From Lineus longissimus (Eukaryota; Nemertea; Pilidiophora; Heteronemertea; Lineidae): DNA of 64,000 bases. Positions within the stretch are counted from its first letter, which is position 1. Each line of letters starts with the position of its first letter. Made by a program: the position numbers and the translations under genes. The DNA is taken from contig NC_088308.1 of assembly GCF_910592395.1 (NCBI RefSeq), forward strand, positions 19,731,501-19,795,500, in the 5' to 3' direction. Below the pieces are notes generated by a model. It was not told where the DNA came from. It ran no database searches and saw only the letters and a program-made list of their open reading frames with translations. Shown here piece by piece: positions 1 to 23,600 of the stretch.

Positions 1-23
1 TCGTTAACCTTGTCTTGTTTCAG

Positions 24-2170
24 ATCTTCACATCAGATAATTGTGTCATAGAAGTTGGAGCCGATGTGTTCTACAGAGTCGTCAACGCGATTGTCTCAAT
101 CACCCATATAGAGAACCTTAACCACTCCCTACGGGTTCTTGCGCAGATAGCACTCATGAATCAACTGAGCAAACGAACACTGGCAGAAATAGAGGCAGAG
201 AAAAATATCATAAATGCTGCTATACAGGTGGGTGCAGTTTGTTCCCTACTCGGAATTGGTGTCTTTGACCTCTATGGTGTCTTTGAAGAGACATGTCTCG
301 AGTCTCATGCTGGAGCTGGCGATCAAACCAGGGATCCTATGACTGCTTGTCAGAAACACGACCACAGCTCCTCTGTCCAACCCTTTGGTAATGCATTATC
401 TCTGTCATTTCCAGGAAGATCTGTGTAAGGTGACCATGAATTGGGGGGTGGAAGTTGGGCACATAGATATGTAAGTATATTCTGTCACTATAAAAGCAAG
501 TGTTGGTGCATGTAACACACGACTTGTCCCTAGTGTGGAATGTCCAGTTATAACAGTGTCATTCTTAGCATTTGCTAGAATTTATAACAGTCAAAAAAGA
601 TAACATTACTGAGGAATGCAATGGATGTAATCATCTTGATCTATTTCAAAAGCTAATTTCCACCAGTAGCATGCTCAATTTGATAGACTGACTGACCAAC
701 TCAAAGCTACATTATGAGAAAGTTGCATTTTTTGAGACTGATGTCTGATCAATAAAATCACTGCTCAGGATTTTTATTCAGGATGTTTCCTTTCAGTTCA
801 CACGTGACCTTAATTCATCGAGCTCCAGAGACCTCAAATCCTAGCTCGTTGTTATTTCCACCAGGCCTTGGTGTTCCACCGCAGCATCAGTCCATTCTCA
901 ATATGCTGGCAGGTAGGTTCATATCTTCACCATTATTGTCTTTTTATCTGATGTTTAATTGATATCAATACGAATTGCCAATATTTATGATTTATACAAC
1001 TTAAAAAGTATTATTAGATTTGACGTCAACAGTTTTATGCAAGAGTACATTGTATTCTGAAAAATTCTATAGCGCTAAATCAAATAAGGTTTCTCCCACA
1101 AACCACTTCTCATTATTACCCTAGCTAGTTGCCTGTATACCGTAGCAAGTGCTTTCGGTTCTCTTAGCTACGTGATTGCTGTAGACAGTCACTCTGTGGA
1201 ACAGGTTAATGACAAGGCTTTGTGGTCACTTACAATTTTTGAGCTAATAATTTTCATGAAATTAATCCAAGGCCAGTGTAAGAGCCCTGCTGTTTCCCCC
1301 ACTAGCAGCTGTAGTGGAAATTGACCTTTAGTTATGGAGCATTCTTATATAACCAAACACTTTCCAAGTTCTGATATATTTCATCAGTGTCATCTGTGCC
1401 TCGTGAAGAAGGTCCCTGCTGTACTTTTTTGCCTTTCACTTTCAGGTACCATTCAGCAAGCAGCAGCACCAAAACCACCAACCAGTACAGTCACAGTAGT
1501 AAACATGGAGGACGAACCCAAAGCATCACCAACAAGCTTGAAAGAAATTACATATCCTACTCCAGAAGTTTCTTATCCTACGCCTAAAAAATTGATAAAT
1601 TTATTGCGACCACAGCTGAACGAATACCTAGTTCGGGATTTCCAATCTGTGTACCAGTTTATCGTGCAGGGAGAGGATGGTGGAATGTTCTTTTTGGATC
1701 TGAAGCATGGTAAGTCTTCATGCTTCCATTCATCTCCTGTTGTTAAAGTTGGAATTTGGGGTCAAAGACAGACATTGAGTATTTGCATGGACTGATTGTG
1801 GAGTTCCAGTTAAAATTAAATACACTGTTCATCTACTTGAGGCGGGGATTTCTCACTTCTGCTTCTGTTTTGAATGTAGATAATTTAGTAAATAATTTCA
1901 TGATGTGATTCACCTCCAGGGCAAGGTTCAGTTGGCGAGGGTCACCCATCCTCAGAACCCGATGTCACCCTCACTCTCTCTACGGAAGATATGCAACGCT
2001 TGTTTGAGGGTTCCCTGAAGCCATTTCAAGCCTATATGTCCAGTCGCTTACAGCTAAACGGAGATCTTGCTGCTGCCATGAAGTTAGAAGATTTAATTGA
2101 CAGATTACGGAAATCGTTAATTAGGAGGGTGCCTGATGATGTTTATAATGGGAAAGTACAGATTGTGTGA
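24..2170 (+). CDS. STOML1: Stomatin-like protein 1 (partial, C-terminal five exons)
   Basis: Membrane-associated SPFH protein with a lipid-binding tail; family members act at late endosomes and in channel and sterol handling (family knowledge). Exons are 24-227, 415-470, 797-912, 1446-1709 and 1920-2170, all with AG/GT borders and matching phases, giving 296 residues. The first exon holds the second half of the stomatin domain (VGADVFYRV, then LNHSLRVLAQIALMNQL and a charged helix). The next two finish it and lead into a Pro/Ser linker. The last two encode an SCP2 sterol-carrier domain (LRPQLNEYLV, FFLDLKHG, GDLAAAMKLEDL). Stomatin followed by SCP2 is diagnostic for STOML1 and absent from stomatin, podocin and STOML2/3. 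The N-terminus and membrane hairpin lie before the window. Confidence 0.9.
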
Positions 2171-3004
2171 AATACAAAATGTGTCCTGAGATAGTATACT
2201 GACATCTTTCTGGAGTAGAATAGTCCAAGGCGAATTAAGATGAATGTCTTTATCATTCGTCATGTGTGTTAGCCTCCCAGTGAAAATTGCCTGAAGATGG
2301 AACCGATGGCTCAGAAAATTTGCAGACTCTGAAATCAAAACTTTCTTTTGTTCTTAAAAAGTTTATCTCGTTTTGAATTTTCTCATTTCATTCATGAGGT
2401 TGTGCAATATTGTTTACTCTGTGTATATTGATGTCAGATGAAACAATTTGTTGGTAAACTTACTTGTTGATTTTGTACCACTCTCGGTATACATTTTTTG
2501 TAGTTATTTTGTTATTGTTTTGTGAATATGAAGCTCTGTCACAGGCAAATGTTATGATCAACAAAGAATAGAAACATTTGTTTGAAGGTGGGAAACAGAT
2601 TTTAGCATTGATCCATTGTATCCCAGTAGTGGTAAATATCAAGAAATAGTCTTGTATCAATTTATCAGTGACTGGCCTTTTCTTTTTTGGGAACGTTTCC
2701 AGTAACCAATTGTTGTTCATCATCTCATCAGTGGTCATCCGAAACAGCGTCATTTTGCTGATGACAATGTTATTTTGATTGCTTTAAACCTTACCGAACA
2801 CTTGTGGACTCTCTTGAGGATGACCCTCTTATAAGTGTACCTTGTTGTAATCACTGGCAGTGGCACATAAAAAGCTAATTCAATGTTGCCCAGTATTATC
2901 ACATGTAATATTTATCATTTAGAATTTAGCATTCTATTTAAAGAATCATGAACAATGGATATTGTGATACCTTTTTATGTTTGTACAAATATTGATTTAT
3001 TAAA
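2171..3004 (+). other. STOML1 3' UTR with poly(A) signal
   Basis: After the TGA at 2168-2170 the sequence is A+T rich with no convincing ORF. An ATTAAA hexamer lies at 2999-3004 and is a plausible poly(A) signal, giving a 3' UTR of about 0.85 kb. There is no transcript evidence. Confidence 0.4.
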
Positions 3005-3541
3005 GATTTTAAATAGATTAGAAATATTCTGTCTTTCAATCTTTTAAGATGAGGACTGAGGAAGTGTGAGGGGAGGTGTCCATTCTTCTTGGTTCAATTG
3101 AACCACTTTCATCTCATCTCTCATGGGTTGAAGTGGTGTCCCTATCTAGTTATGATAAGCTGAAGTTCCTTCGCCTGTTAATTATTGAGAGCATTGCATT
3201 ACGGTATCTAAAAGTTAAACAAAAATTGTTAGTATCAGTGAGCTGGAGGATCTTGATCTCATTGACGCTACTGCTAGGAAAGACCGCATCAGGCTGTTCT
3301 GCAAGAAAATAAGGGGCTGTTGTGATATAATTCCCTGGCCTTGCCTTTTTTATCAAACTTCTCGTATTGGTTGTGATCTCCTCTTTGTAGTTGATGGGGC
3401 TATTTGAGACAGTAGGTTGGGACATTGACACATTATTGAATCTGTGTCTCGTATTGTATCTAAATACAAGAAGGTTAAAGCGAAATGAACAGCACCTGGC
3501 TGGCTTCATAGTAGGTCTAAACCATGGTGTCACGTGTAAAC

Positions 3542-3591
3542 CACGTGCGCATTCGTATTTCCCGCGCACGTGCTCATTCGTATTTCCCGCG
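3542..3591. repeat. Two-unit GC-rich direct repeat
   Basis: Two near-identical units of about 25 bp stand head to tail, each ending in ATTCGTATTTCCCGCG and each starting around CACGTG. They lie in the otherwise A+T-rich interval between STOML1 and CDKL2 (3005-5143), where I see no gene. ORFs of 60-139 codons in this interval lack recognisable domains. Confidence 0.55.
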
Positions 3592-3918
3592 TTAGGAAAT
3601 CATGACCTAAAGGTGACGTCACCTATTATTACGAGAAGAACGCCAACATCCCTCAATAATGTGTACGTCGAGGATGTAACAAATCGCGATTTGTTGTCAC
3701 TGGATACAGTTGCTTTTCCATCATTATTTTGGTTTTATGGAGAACTGACTCTAAATCAAATGTGCAGTTCACAATAAACTGATTCCTGAAGTAAGTATAT
3801 TGACATTTCCTGACCACTTATTGAGGAAAAAGTCGTATTGTGCAGTTTACAAGCGCTTCCGTGGAAGAAATTTCAAAACGTCAAAATATACACTTCGAGT
3901 GCAATGCATACAACAGTG

Positions 3919-3972
3919 CAATAGGCCTACACGCATTGCATGTAGGCCTATTGAATGCGTGTAGGCCTATTG
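3919..3972. repeat. 19-bp perfect inverted repeat around AGGCCTA cores
   Basis: CAATAGGCCTACACGCATT at 3919-3937 is exactly reverse-complementary to 3954-3972. The spacer holds a third partial copy (ATGTAGGCCTATTG), so three related GTAGGCCTA cores sit within 55 bp. The AGGCCTA motif also occurs singly elsewhere in the window (for example near 7303, 8109, 19841, 26541, 38861 and 42540), so it belongs to dispersed repeats. Confidence 0.65.
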
Positions 3973-5095
3973 GCATGCAATGTCTAATGTCATGACTGTT
4001 GATGCAGATTTATCGCTTGCATGTTGATTCGTATGGTTTCACAGTCTTTGACCTATTTAGTGACACTAATATGACTCTCCAGTCTGTTGAATGAGGTCAT
4101 TTGACGGTGCTGTGTTTGTGATGACTGATATGTCGATGCCGCCAATGGATGAAATCGACATTGTCAACAAAGACAAATTGGAGCCCAAACAAAACACATC
4201 CGGACACTCAAAACACGTCGGATCGAGGCCTAAGAAAACTACAGATAAATGCCATTGGAATTTGCCACTTTGAGTGTTTAACTTGTTCCAGTTGAAATGC
4301 ATGACTTCGTCCATCGTCCATTTTTATTGACAGATTGTAGCAATTGATTGATTGATGAAAAATTCAATTTAGTGACAAGTTAAAGACAGTGAATAAAAAT
4401 GTTCAAAAAATCTTTTTACTCGCCCCCCCCCCAAACCTATACGCATGCAGACACAAAATGGACCTCAAATTTACAAATCCCTCCATCTTTTTGCATACAT
4501 ACTAAGTGAATGGGCCCGAGGCTATATTCTTATTTCAAAATAGTAATGGCCTCTATGTGTATCCATTCTATAGACTGTCAATAATAATTGTAGCGGGTGG
4601 TATAAAAGATCCATTGAAATGGAACCATACCGGTTGTTAATTAGACAGCACACTACTTGTAGTAACGGCAACATTTCATCAAATTGAAATCTCATATTTA
4701 ATGGATCATATCCTTTCAATGAATATATTGAAGCAGGCTACTGTAAGTGTAAGATGTGAAATTTCAATGAATAAATCAAAGGTTATTCATAAACTAGCTT
4801 TATAGAAATCATATCAATGCTATTTCTGTTTACTGCTTGTAATTTCAGGTTGATGTTTTGAAATGAGATAATTCCTACCTAATTCTTTACATTCCCACTT
4901 CAGTTCATGTCTTACATGTGCAGGCCTTGTCGGATTGATAATGGTGCATTACAATAATCACCAAGTTCAGAGATGAATTATTACAACCAAGTATGCATGA
5001 CTGCAATTTATTTCTAATTATAATCTTTACAGATCCTGGATTATCCTTCCTCCTCTAGGACGAGGAAAAAGCTTAGGCAAACAGCAATGATATGA

Positions 5096-16275
<11,180 letters not shown>

Positions 16276-16276
<1 letters not shown>

Positions 16277-16394
16277 GCAATACGTCCAATCCCGCCTCAC
16301 CAGAGTGAAAAGCAGACCATCTCCTATCAAAGAATTGAAAAAGGAACGGGTCATAGTTGGTAGAGCTTGCGGTATCAGGAAGAACCAAGGCTGA
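16276..16394 (+). CDS. CDKL2: Candidate alternative last coding exon of CDKL2
   Basis: After a good acceptor (CTTGCAG at 16269-16275), a phase-1 frame stays open for 39 codons to TGA at 16392-16394, rich in Lys/Arg (SRLTRVKSRPSPIKELKKER). Joining from exon 14007-14311, which ends in phase 1, would use this frame. Joining from 15091-15122 (phase 2) makes an immediate TGA, and joining from 14615-14703 (phase 0) gives ten residues then TGA. The true C-terminus therefore depends on splicing I cannot determine. Confidence 0.35.
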
Positions 16395-18432
16395 GGCTTT
16401 TCTGAGGTGGATCCGAGTTGAAATCACAGGAACATCCTTGATATCAGATGGATATGACAACAATACTGATTGGTTCTAGGATGTGAGAAAGCAGTATCAG
16501 TCATCGGATGGAGCAATCTCATTATTAAGAATATGCAGTGATAATTTAATAGCATAAACATTATTTTGAATCCTATATTGCCACTGGGGCCACACCCATT
16601 TGATACTGTGATGGTTTGTTGGAGGAAGAGGCTAAAAGGCACTAGGTATATCAGAGTTTTGTTTGTGAAATATTGTGGTCTACCTTCACCCCAAAACCAC
16701 ATACAAGATTTCAGATCTGTTTTGAAATTCTCTCTGCTGAAATTTACAATCCTTCCTTTTAAGAAGAATATTTGAATGTGCCTGTTGCCGCACTTTCTAG
16801 AATCCGTCCACTTTAAGAGTAGAATGTGACTGTGATATGCCTGTGGTTTTTGTTTTGGCATGATGGTTTGAATTTTACCTCACTTGAAAATCAATGTTTG
16901 TGAACACCTTTGTCTGTATTCAATCTGCAGCTCCTGTAAAGGAACTCTGTACGATGTTAGTCTGGCCCAGCATCATCTTGAGACACTTTTCCTTTAAGAT
17001 TGAAACACATCTGAACTCATTAACTGGTGTTGTTCTTTCAACTGAGCAATGAATGCCGAGTTTCTAGTTGAGAATTTTTTTTCAGTTTATAGTTCGGGTT
17101 CTTGTGCAGCATAATGCCATTGTCTTGCCCAATTTTCTTTGTGATATTTGACATGCAAAACCTTGCCGCTCATTCAGCATATAGCTGTTCTTGCCCGGCT
17201 TATGCAGACAGTGTCTTTTGGTGTTAAGTTGGCATGGCTAGAAAAGTACATCTTACCTGATATAAGGCAGGATGCATGATACCATGGCCAGCATAAGTCT
17301 TGGCAGCAAGATATTGAGGTGCCTAATATTTGCCACCCTTTCCTTGAATATTCTTCTTTGTTTTGGACTCCCTGTCTCAATATATGAGGTAACATTTGCA
17401 GCTGTTATGAAGTAGATCTTGCCCAAGACCATGAAATACTGAACTGTTCATTTTAATAGCATGTATGTAGTGAAGACTGAGGGCGTTGGGAAATTTGAGG
17501 TCCATTTCGTACAGGTGGAGAGGGGGCATACAGATTAAATGAACAACCCTTAAAAGTATGTGGATCTTTCCCAGACAGCATTAAGTTGTTCCTTGCTGCT
17601 GGGCGGACTATCCTTATAAGGGGTGACTTTATCGCCGGTCATCATGCATTACCTGGCACAGTCAGACGTCAGGTTATGAGAAACTTTAGAGGAACAACAC
17701 TTTTGTTTGTTTTAAAAATGAGTTACATTCCATCGTGGTTGTGAAGTCTGATGTAATAACCAGGTTCAGCTGTACCTTTGCTCACTTCTTCCATGACATA
17801 AAGAGCTATTGAATTTCTTTTTACTACAATATATTTCTCTTTGTGATGTGCTATCATCAATCTGTGTCAAATACAGGGGCGGATCCAGGAGCTGGGAAAA
17901 GGGGTGCACTACATTTCTCATCAAAATTCCTTGTGTGTTCCAATTTCAAAGATTTTGTGTGCGTCTGGTGCACCCCCTTGGGTCAGCACCTGAAATAAAC
18001 TGCAATGTAAATACTCGCAATTTGCATAATAATGTGTAGAAAGTCACTGTAAAAATTTTTATTATGGATCATTTGGCTTTATGGTTCCATTATCTAGGTA
18101 CTGAGAACCTGGGAGGAAAATCTGAAAATTTGATGAGCTTGGTCAGGATTTGGGTACCAGTATTTCTGAAGGTTGCAATTACAGTATAGACCATTATTTG
18201 GCCATTGTTCTCTCTCCAGTAAACCCAATGTATAGTGTGCATTTTCAGTTATAATGCTCTTGCTAGTGTGTGTTGTTTATCTTAACCAGCGTTTGATATT
18301 GTTTTGTTTTTTTCCAATCATATTATGACGACATTTGTTATAAGCCATATGTTGACTTCATGTTTGTAAATAGTTCAGAAACAGTACTTATTATTTGTCA
18401 TATTTGATTGTAGCTGCATTTTAAAGAATAAA
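16395..18432 (+). other. CDKL2 3' UTR with poly(A) signal
   Basis: A+T-rich sequence without a supportable ORF. AATAAA at 18427-18432, followed by a T-rich stretch (CTTTTTGTTCTCC), is the best poly(A) site. The 3' UTR would be about 2 kb and would include the repeat at 17874-17997. Confidence 0.4.
17874..17997. mobile_element. Short nonautonomous transposon-like fragment
   Basis: Starts CAGGGGCGGATCCAGG and contains GGGGTGCAC matched in inverted orientation by GTGCACCCCC about 70 bp later. CAGGGGCGGATCCAGG-like ends are seen on many hAT-type nonautonomous elements (recollection, not a search). A related end (GGATTCGCCCCTGA) appears near 61045. No transposase. Confidence 0.35.
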
Positions 18433-19379
18433 ATGTGTGAATCATTAAACTTTTTGTTCTCCTTTATTCCTCTACTGTAATTCTGCTCGGAACAAGTCTT
18501 ATCCTATACTCATTCAGGGCTGGAATTTTAACTGCTGCCACCACTCTCATGGCAGTTTGTGCCCTCCAAAATAACCTTTGTGCCCTTCCAAATCTGCTTT
18601 CGCATTCCCAGTACCCTAGACCAAAGGGCTCTATAAGGGCATACTGAGCTTCCAGCGGTATGCCTCTGGCGCCTCCGTCCGCTCTTGACGCGTGTTGTCT
18701 GGAAGCTGTCAGAGCATTCCTTGGATGATGTCATCATTGGGTGGAGCTAAAATGTTGAGTATCTGAGAACTGGACGTTGTAACGATTGGTCCTTGCGACA
18801 AGTCACTTTCCTGGAATCAAAATGACGGTAAATAGGCATGAAGTGGTGGGATCCTGGGATCCGGGAGAGACCTAGACAGAAAATTGACAATTGGCTTAAT
18901 TTGGCAATGACCTTTTACACAAAAGGCTGCAAGTACAAGCTCCTGTGGTGACAATTTAGTGAGCTTGGTACTGCTGTTCGCATTTGGTAACGGTCTGACT
19001 GACATCCTCTCATTGAAGTTTAAAAGTCATATCAGCAACTAACCCAGATGTTTTTCAGATAAGACCAAAGAAAAACAAATGAGTGAATAATGAGCTGTTT
19101 CTGATGGTCTGACAAACTTTCATTGAATTTTAAAGGGACTATAGGCGAGGACCAGGTTGGTCAGGTTTAGTTACATGAATAGTCGATAGGGGTCTCTCCC
19201 ATCTGGCAGGGAGGAAATCATTTTAATACTGAATCAAACATGTCACAGTCACCTATCTATGCATAAGTGACCGGTGAAGCAGACGAAAATGTTCCCCTGC
19301 ATGGGAAAAGTACACTCTGAACACAGTGGACTGGCCTCGGCCCTCACCAAGGGCAAAGAGATCCAAGTAGGATGACGTA

Positions 19380-19915
19380 ATGGACTCGCGTGCCCAGGTA
19401 GTCTAGCCTAGCTTAGCTAGACTGGAAGCCAGGCTTCTTCGGGGATATTTCACAAGCAATCACACAATGGTCTTTTGCACCGCAACCATGCATGGCACAA
19501 ACCTGGCTGCGACAAGGGAACTGTTCGGTATTAAGTGCCTTGCCCAAGGATGCTCTGCAAGCACGTGGCTACCCAAAGTCGTAAACATCCGTTATGTGAC
19601 GTCACTACCTGTGATGGAAGCCAAGGGAGGCGATCTAAAGTTTTTTCTTATAAAAACCTCGATAAATCTACGACTACGGCCATCTGATATCTTTATAAAG
19701 GAGGCACAGGGTGAGTATCATATTCACCATCAGTTTGAAATCTTCTGTGGCCAACATCGGTTATGTTTCGCCTGTATAAACAGAGAAAACAAGTCATCAC
19801 CAACCACTTCCTTATTAGTTATTACTTCCTTGGAAGTTGGTAGGCCTACATACAAAGTACATGCATGCATGAAGTACATTCGTTGTATACCCATGTTGCG
19901 TGTAGAAATATAGAA
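19380..19915. repeat. Probable dispersed repeat
   Basis: Contains TTAAGTGCCTTGCCCAAGGA, a word I recognise from dispersed repeats of many marine animals. An ORF of 148 codons (19467-19913 +) crosses it but shows no domain and is probably incidental. The surrounding 18433-20012 holds no gene I can support. Confidence 0.35.
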
Positions 19916-20012
19916 TAGGAATCATCTTCACGTTTCCTCATGGTTTTTCTTGCACTTCAAGAGCACTACCAACAGGCAAATTGTTGAATGACTCATCAGA
20001 TCATACTCCTTC

Positions 20013-20260
20013 AATACTTGACTTGCCAAACTCAGCTCGACGCCGAACTGCAGCGCCACTCGCGGACAAAGATAAAACAACTCGACATTTTTTTCACCGG
20101 TTTTCTCGCTGCGCATGCGTACCAGCGGAAATCAACAAAAGATGACGCTGGTACGCATGCGCAGCGAGAAAATCGGTGAAAAAAATGTCGAGTTGTTCTA
20201 TCTTTGTCCGCGAGTGGCGCTGCAGTTCGGCGTCGAGCTGAGTTTGGCAAGTCAAGTATT
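20013..20260. mobile_element. Long palindromic foldback element
   Basis: Two arms of about 113 bp are near-perfect reverse complements, from AATACTTGACTTGCC at 20013 to GGCAAGTCAAGTATT ending at 20260, around a loop of about 18 nt near 20137. One arm holds CTGCAGCGCCACTCGCGG and CGCATGCG, richer in G+C than the surroundings. It lacks coding capacity and looks like a MITE or foldback element. It lies about 435 bp before the SH2D4 start codon. Confidence 0.8.
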
Positions 20261-20285
20261 CATTTCAATTTTCATCAGCTGATGT

Positions 20286-20308
20286 GGGGGGGGGGGGGGG
20301 GGGGGGTT
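20286..20308. repeat. Poly(G) tract of 23 bases
   Basis: Uninterrupted G run beside the foldback element. Other homopolymers: G near 5914-5928 and C near 4422, 40918 and 60981. Confidence 0.85.
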
Positions 20309-20694
20309 TGTACGGGGTGTGACTGAGGCCTGAGAGGGTTGTAAGGTTTTATTCATTTCAGAAGGAAAATTGAAAACAATATGTAATCTATCCTTGTTGT
20401 ATGTTTGTCACTATTGGAACAGGGAAACTGTTTTATTCATTGAATATACCGGCAAAGGCCCAAGCCATGAACGCGAGATGACAATTTATGATGGTACGCA
20501 AAATGCATCACATGTAATACAATTTCCATGATGTAACAGCCAGACATTAGGGGTACTGGTGATGTTTATAATCTTACGCAAAGTGGCTGACATGCAGGGG
20601 TTCTCAATGGAGGAAAGCGTCCAATATGATCCGTGATAATGATTTGATATTGTTACCAAAGGTTGTTTTCCTCTTGTTTCAGATCCTGAGCAAG

Positions 20695-23600
20695 ATGAGT
20701 ATCATAGCAGAGATCGTCCGAAACATGGCCATTGATCCTGAGTTGCTCGCAGAGCTCTCAGAGGAACAGAAGCAAATTATATTCTGCAAGATTAGGGAGG
20801 TAAGTGTCAAGTTGGACTTCCTTGGGCAAGGCACTTTGTTTGTAACCAAACGGTTATCCCTTGTCGCAGCCAGATCTATGCTATCATGTTTGTGGTGCAA
20901 CAGACCAGTGTGATAGCAAGAATACTGGTTCTCATCTATGATGTGAAAACGCAATGAATGTGTAATTCGGGATTGCAGAGACAAATTGTTTATTTTTACT
21001 TGGAGGTAAACTGCTATTGTCAATACAACTAAATGGGCACACGTATTATTGATTAATCAAACACAATTTATGCATGCCACATAAATTTTATAGAACACAT
21101 ATGTTTTCAATCAATATATTCTGCTTGTTTTTAATTGGATGGCTTTCATTCATCATTTAATAGCTTTTTACCAATTAAAGTGCAATCAAGTTAGGGACTC
21201 TGCCCTACTTATTGATATATTGTATGACAATGCCTGTTTTAGTATATGAGATTCTAGGACAGCTTCACTGTTGTGTGGGGCTGACTGACTATCAACAATG
21301 TAACACTAACAGTGACATTGATATAAGGGCGATACGCTTAACTTCAAGGGCTGACATGTCTAAACCATTTCATTTCTTACGTTTTAATTGAACACAACAC
21401 ATGTAACTACATGAAGAGGACCTGTTTACATATATGATGTATAGTCATACCCTTTTTACATAATTATAAATGATGAATTTTGTAGGAACAAGTTCGAAGA
21501 TGGAAAGTGGCTGAAGAAGAACTGGAAAAACAACAGATGAAGCCAGAAGAGAAGAAAAATGGTCTGTAATTCTTAGGAAATAAGTCTTTGATTTTGTGCT
21601 CCAAAATATTGTACGTCATCTTTGAGAGCCATTATACTGTTTCTGGACAGGCCTGCAGTAGGAGTTGTGGAGAGCTCACTAAAGAAGATTTTGATGATCA
21701 GAATTAAATTATAAATCCAACTGTAGTTCCATGACAATATCATATCATTGCCATTATATGCGTGATGATATGTAACGGACATGTCAATGAGCACCACTCG
21801 TTCTGCTAATTGATCCAACTTATGCAAGTTTGTTGTTGTCGATGTAAGTTATTCCTGATCTAAGTCAAGTGGTATTTTTGTGTTTTGCATACCAGTCCAA
21901 TGCATTGCATGTACTTTCTGTCTGGCTCCTGTTAGCTCTTTGAAAATATTTCAAGTGTTATCATGTGCAGAAGATAAGGGGCCCAAATGGTGGACTATAG
22001 TAATAGAAGTGGGTCTGGTATGACCTTGTTGATTAAAGTTCCTGGTACAAGCGTGAATAGTGATGATGTACCTAGGCTTATTGGCAACATTGTATAACTT
22101 CACCTGGACCACCTGGCTCCTGCCTTTGGCCTCACTTTAATAATTAGGTTCATTTCTCAGGAAAAAATTGACAAACTTGATGGAAAAAGTGTCTTTGCAT
22201 ACAGTCCTGGTATCTGTAGATTTAATTGGCTTTGCTTTCAGGCAGGAAAAATATCGACTTTCTACTGGGATCAGATGGAAAAGAATGGGTGTGGGTAATG
22301 GGAGAACACAAGAAGGACAAGTCTCTTGAACAGATTCTGAAAGATGAAGCACATGAAAAAGCCAGGATACTTGCTGAGAAGGAAGCAGAGGAACTCAAGT
22401 GAGTACAGCAGTTTTTTTGCTGCCTTCAAAATAGTCCATTTCATGAGAAATCAGTATTTTGCTTCAAATGGCTTGTTTTTGGCCACACTTTGTCTTATTC
22501 TTCAGAATTTGAAGTTCCGATGTAATGGTGTAGCATGGTAGTGTGAAACTGCATGGATGGAAACTGAAATTATATCTCAACCTCCAAGATTCTCCATATT
22601 AAAAAAATATGTCTATTTTTACCCTATTTTTCAACATGACATCGTATTGCTTCAGACGTAAGGAAGAAGAAGAGATCAAGAGAAAAATGGCTGAGGAGGA
22701 AGAGAGACTTGAGAAAGAGTTAAAAATAAAGGAAGAAGAAGATCGGTATGTTGAGAGATTGGAATATCAGAGCAACATTCTTTGACTGAAGTTAAAATTC
22801 ACTTGTATTGCTTACCTGGTTCTCTATCATCCCATTTAGGGCAAAGACAATAATGGAAATGAAATCTTTAATACCTGTAAATGTTTCCATGAATTGTTCG
22901 GTTTTGTTGATGAAAATATTTTTAAGGATTTTATTTCCATTTGTGTTCCACATTTTGTGAGAGACCATGATTTGTACACACTCTTGAGATCATAAAATGA
23001 TAAGTTTTCTTTGTAGCGAGTGTGTATAAAACCTCTTGTATTTGTGGGATTTTGCTGACCCGCCAATCACACTGTGGGTTGTATTCTTCAGGTCTGTGGC
23101 ACATACCATTTTTGCAGTGGTGAGGCTCTTGTTATTTTATTGCAGAAAAAAACAAGAGGAGGCTGCCATTTATCAGTCAGTCAAAGAAGCCAAGAAGGCA
23201 TTTGAGAAAATGCAAAAGGAAAGGAAATTAAGAGAACAAGAAGAAAAGAAGCAAATTACAAAAATTAAGGTAACTGCTTAACTTTACTATTGACAGCCAA
23301 ATGAATATCTTAGATTTTGAAATTAAGTCCATGCAGGTTATTTCGTTCTTATTTTATCTGCATGCATTGACTTTTGATTTGTCTCTATTTCCGATGAAAA
23401 AGAGATTTAATTTTCTAAAATGTTACTTTCAGACGGTTGCCAACAAAGAACTTGAAGCTGTAAAGCTGAGAGCTTCAAAGAGGCAAAGGGGAATGGTCGA
23501 TAGTAGGTCTAGTGAATACTTTGAATCAATCCTGGAACGGAGGAAAAAGCTAGAAAGAGAAGCGGAAGAAAGTCAGAAAACCATTGATCTTGAATGGAAA

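Noticed and set aside
3150-3569. 139-codon minus-strand ORF
   Set aside because: Overlaps several ORFs on the + strand and a GC-rich repeat; no domain.
4103-4273. 57-60 codon + strand ORF of protein-like composition between STOML1 and CDKL2
   Set aside because: No splice partners, no domain and an overlapping ORF on the other strand; too short to support.
19467-19913. 148-codon ORF on + strand
   Set aside because: Crosses a dispersed-repeat word and shows no domain or codon signal.
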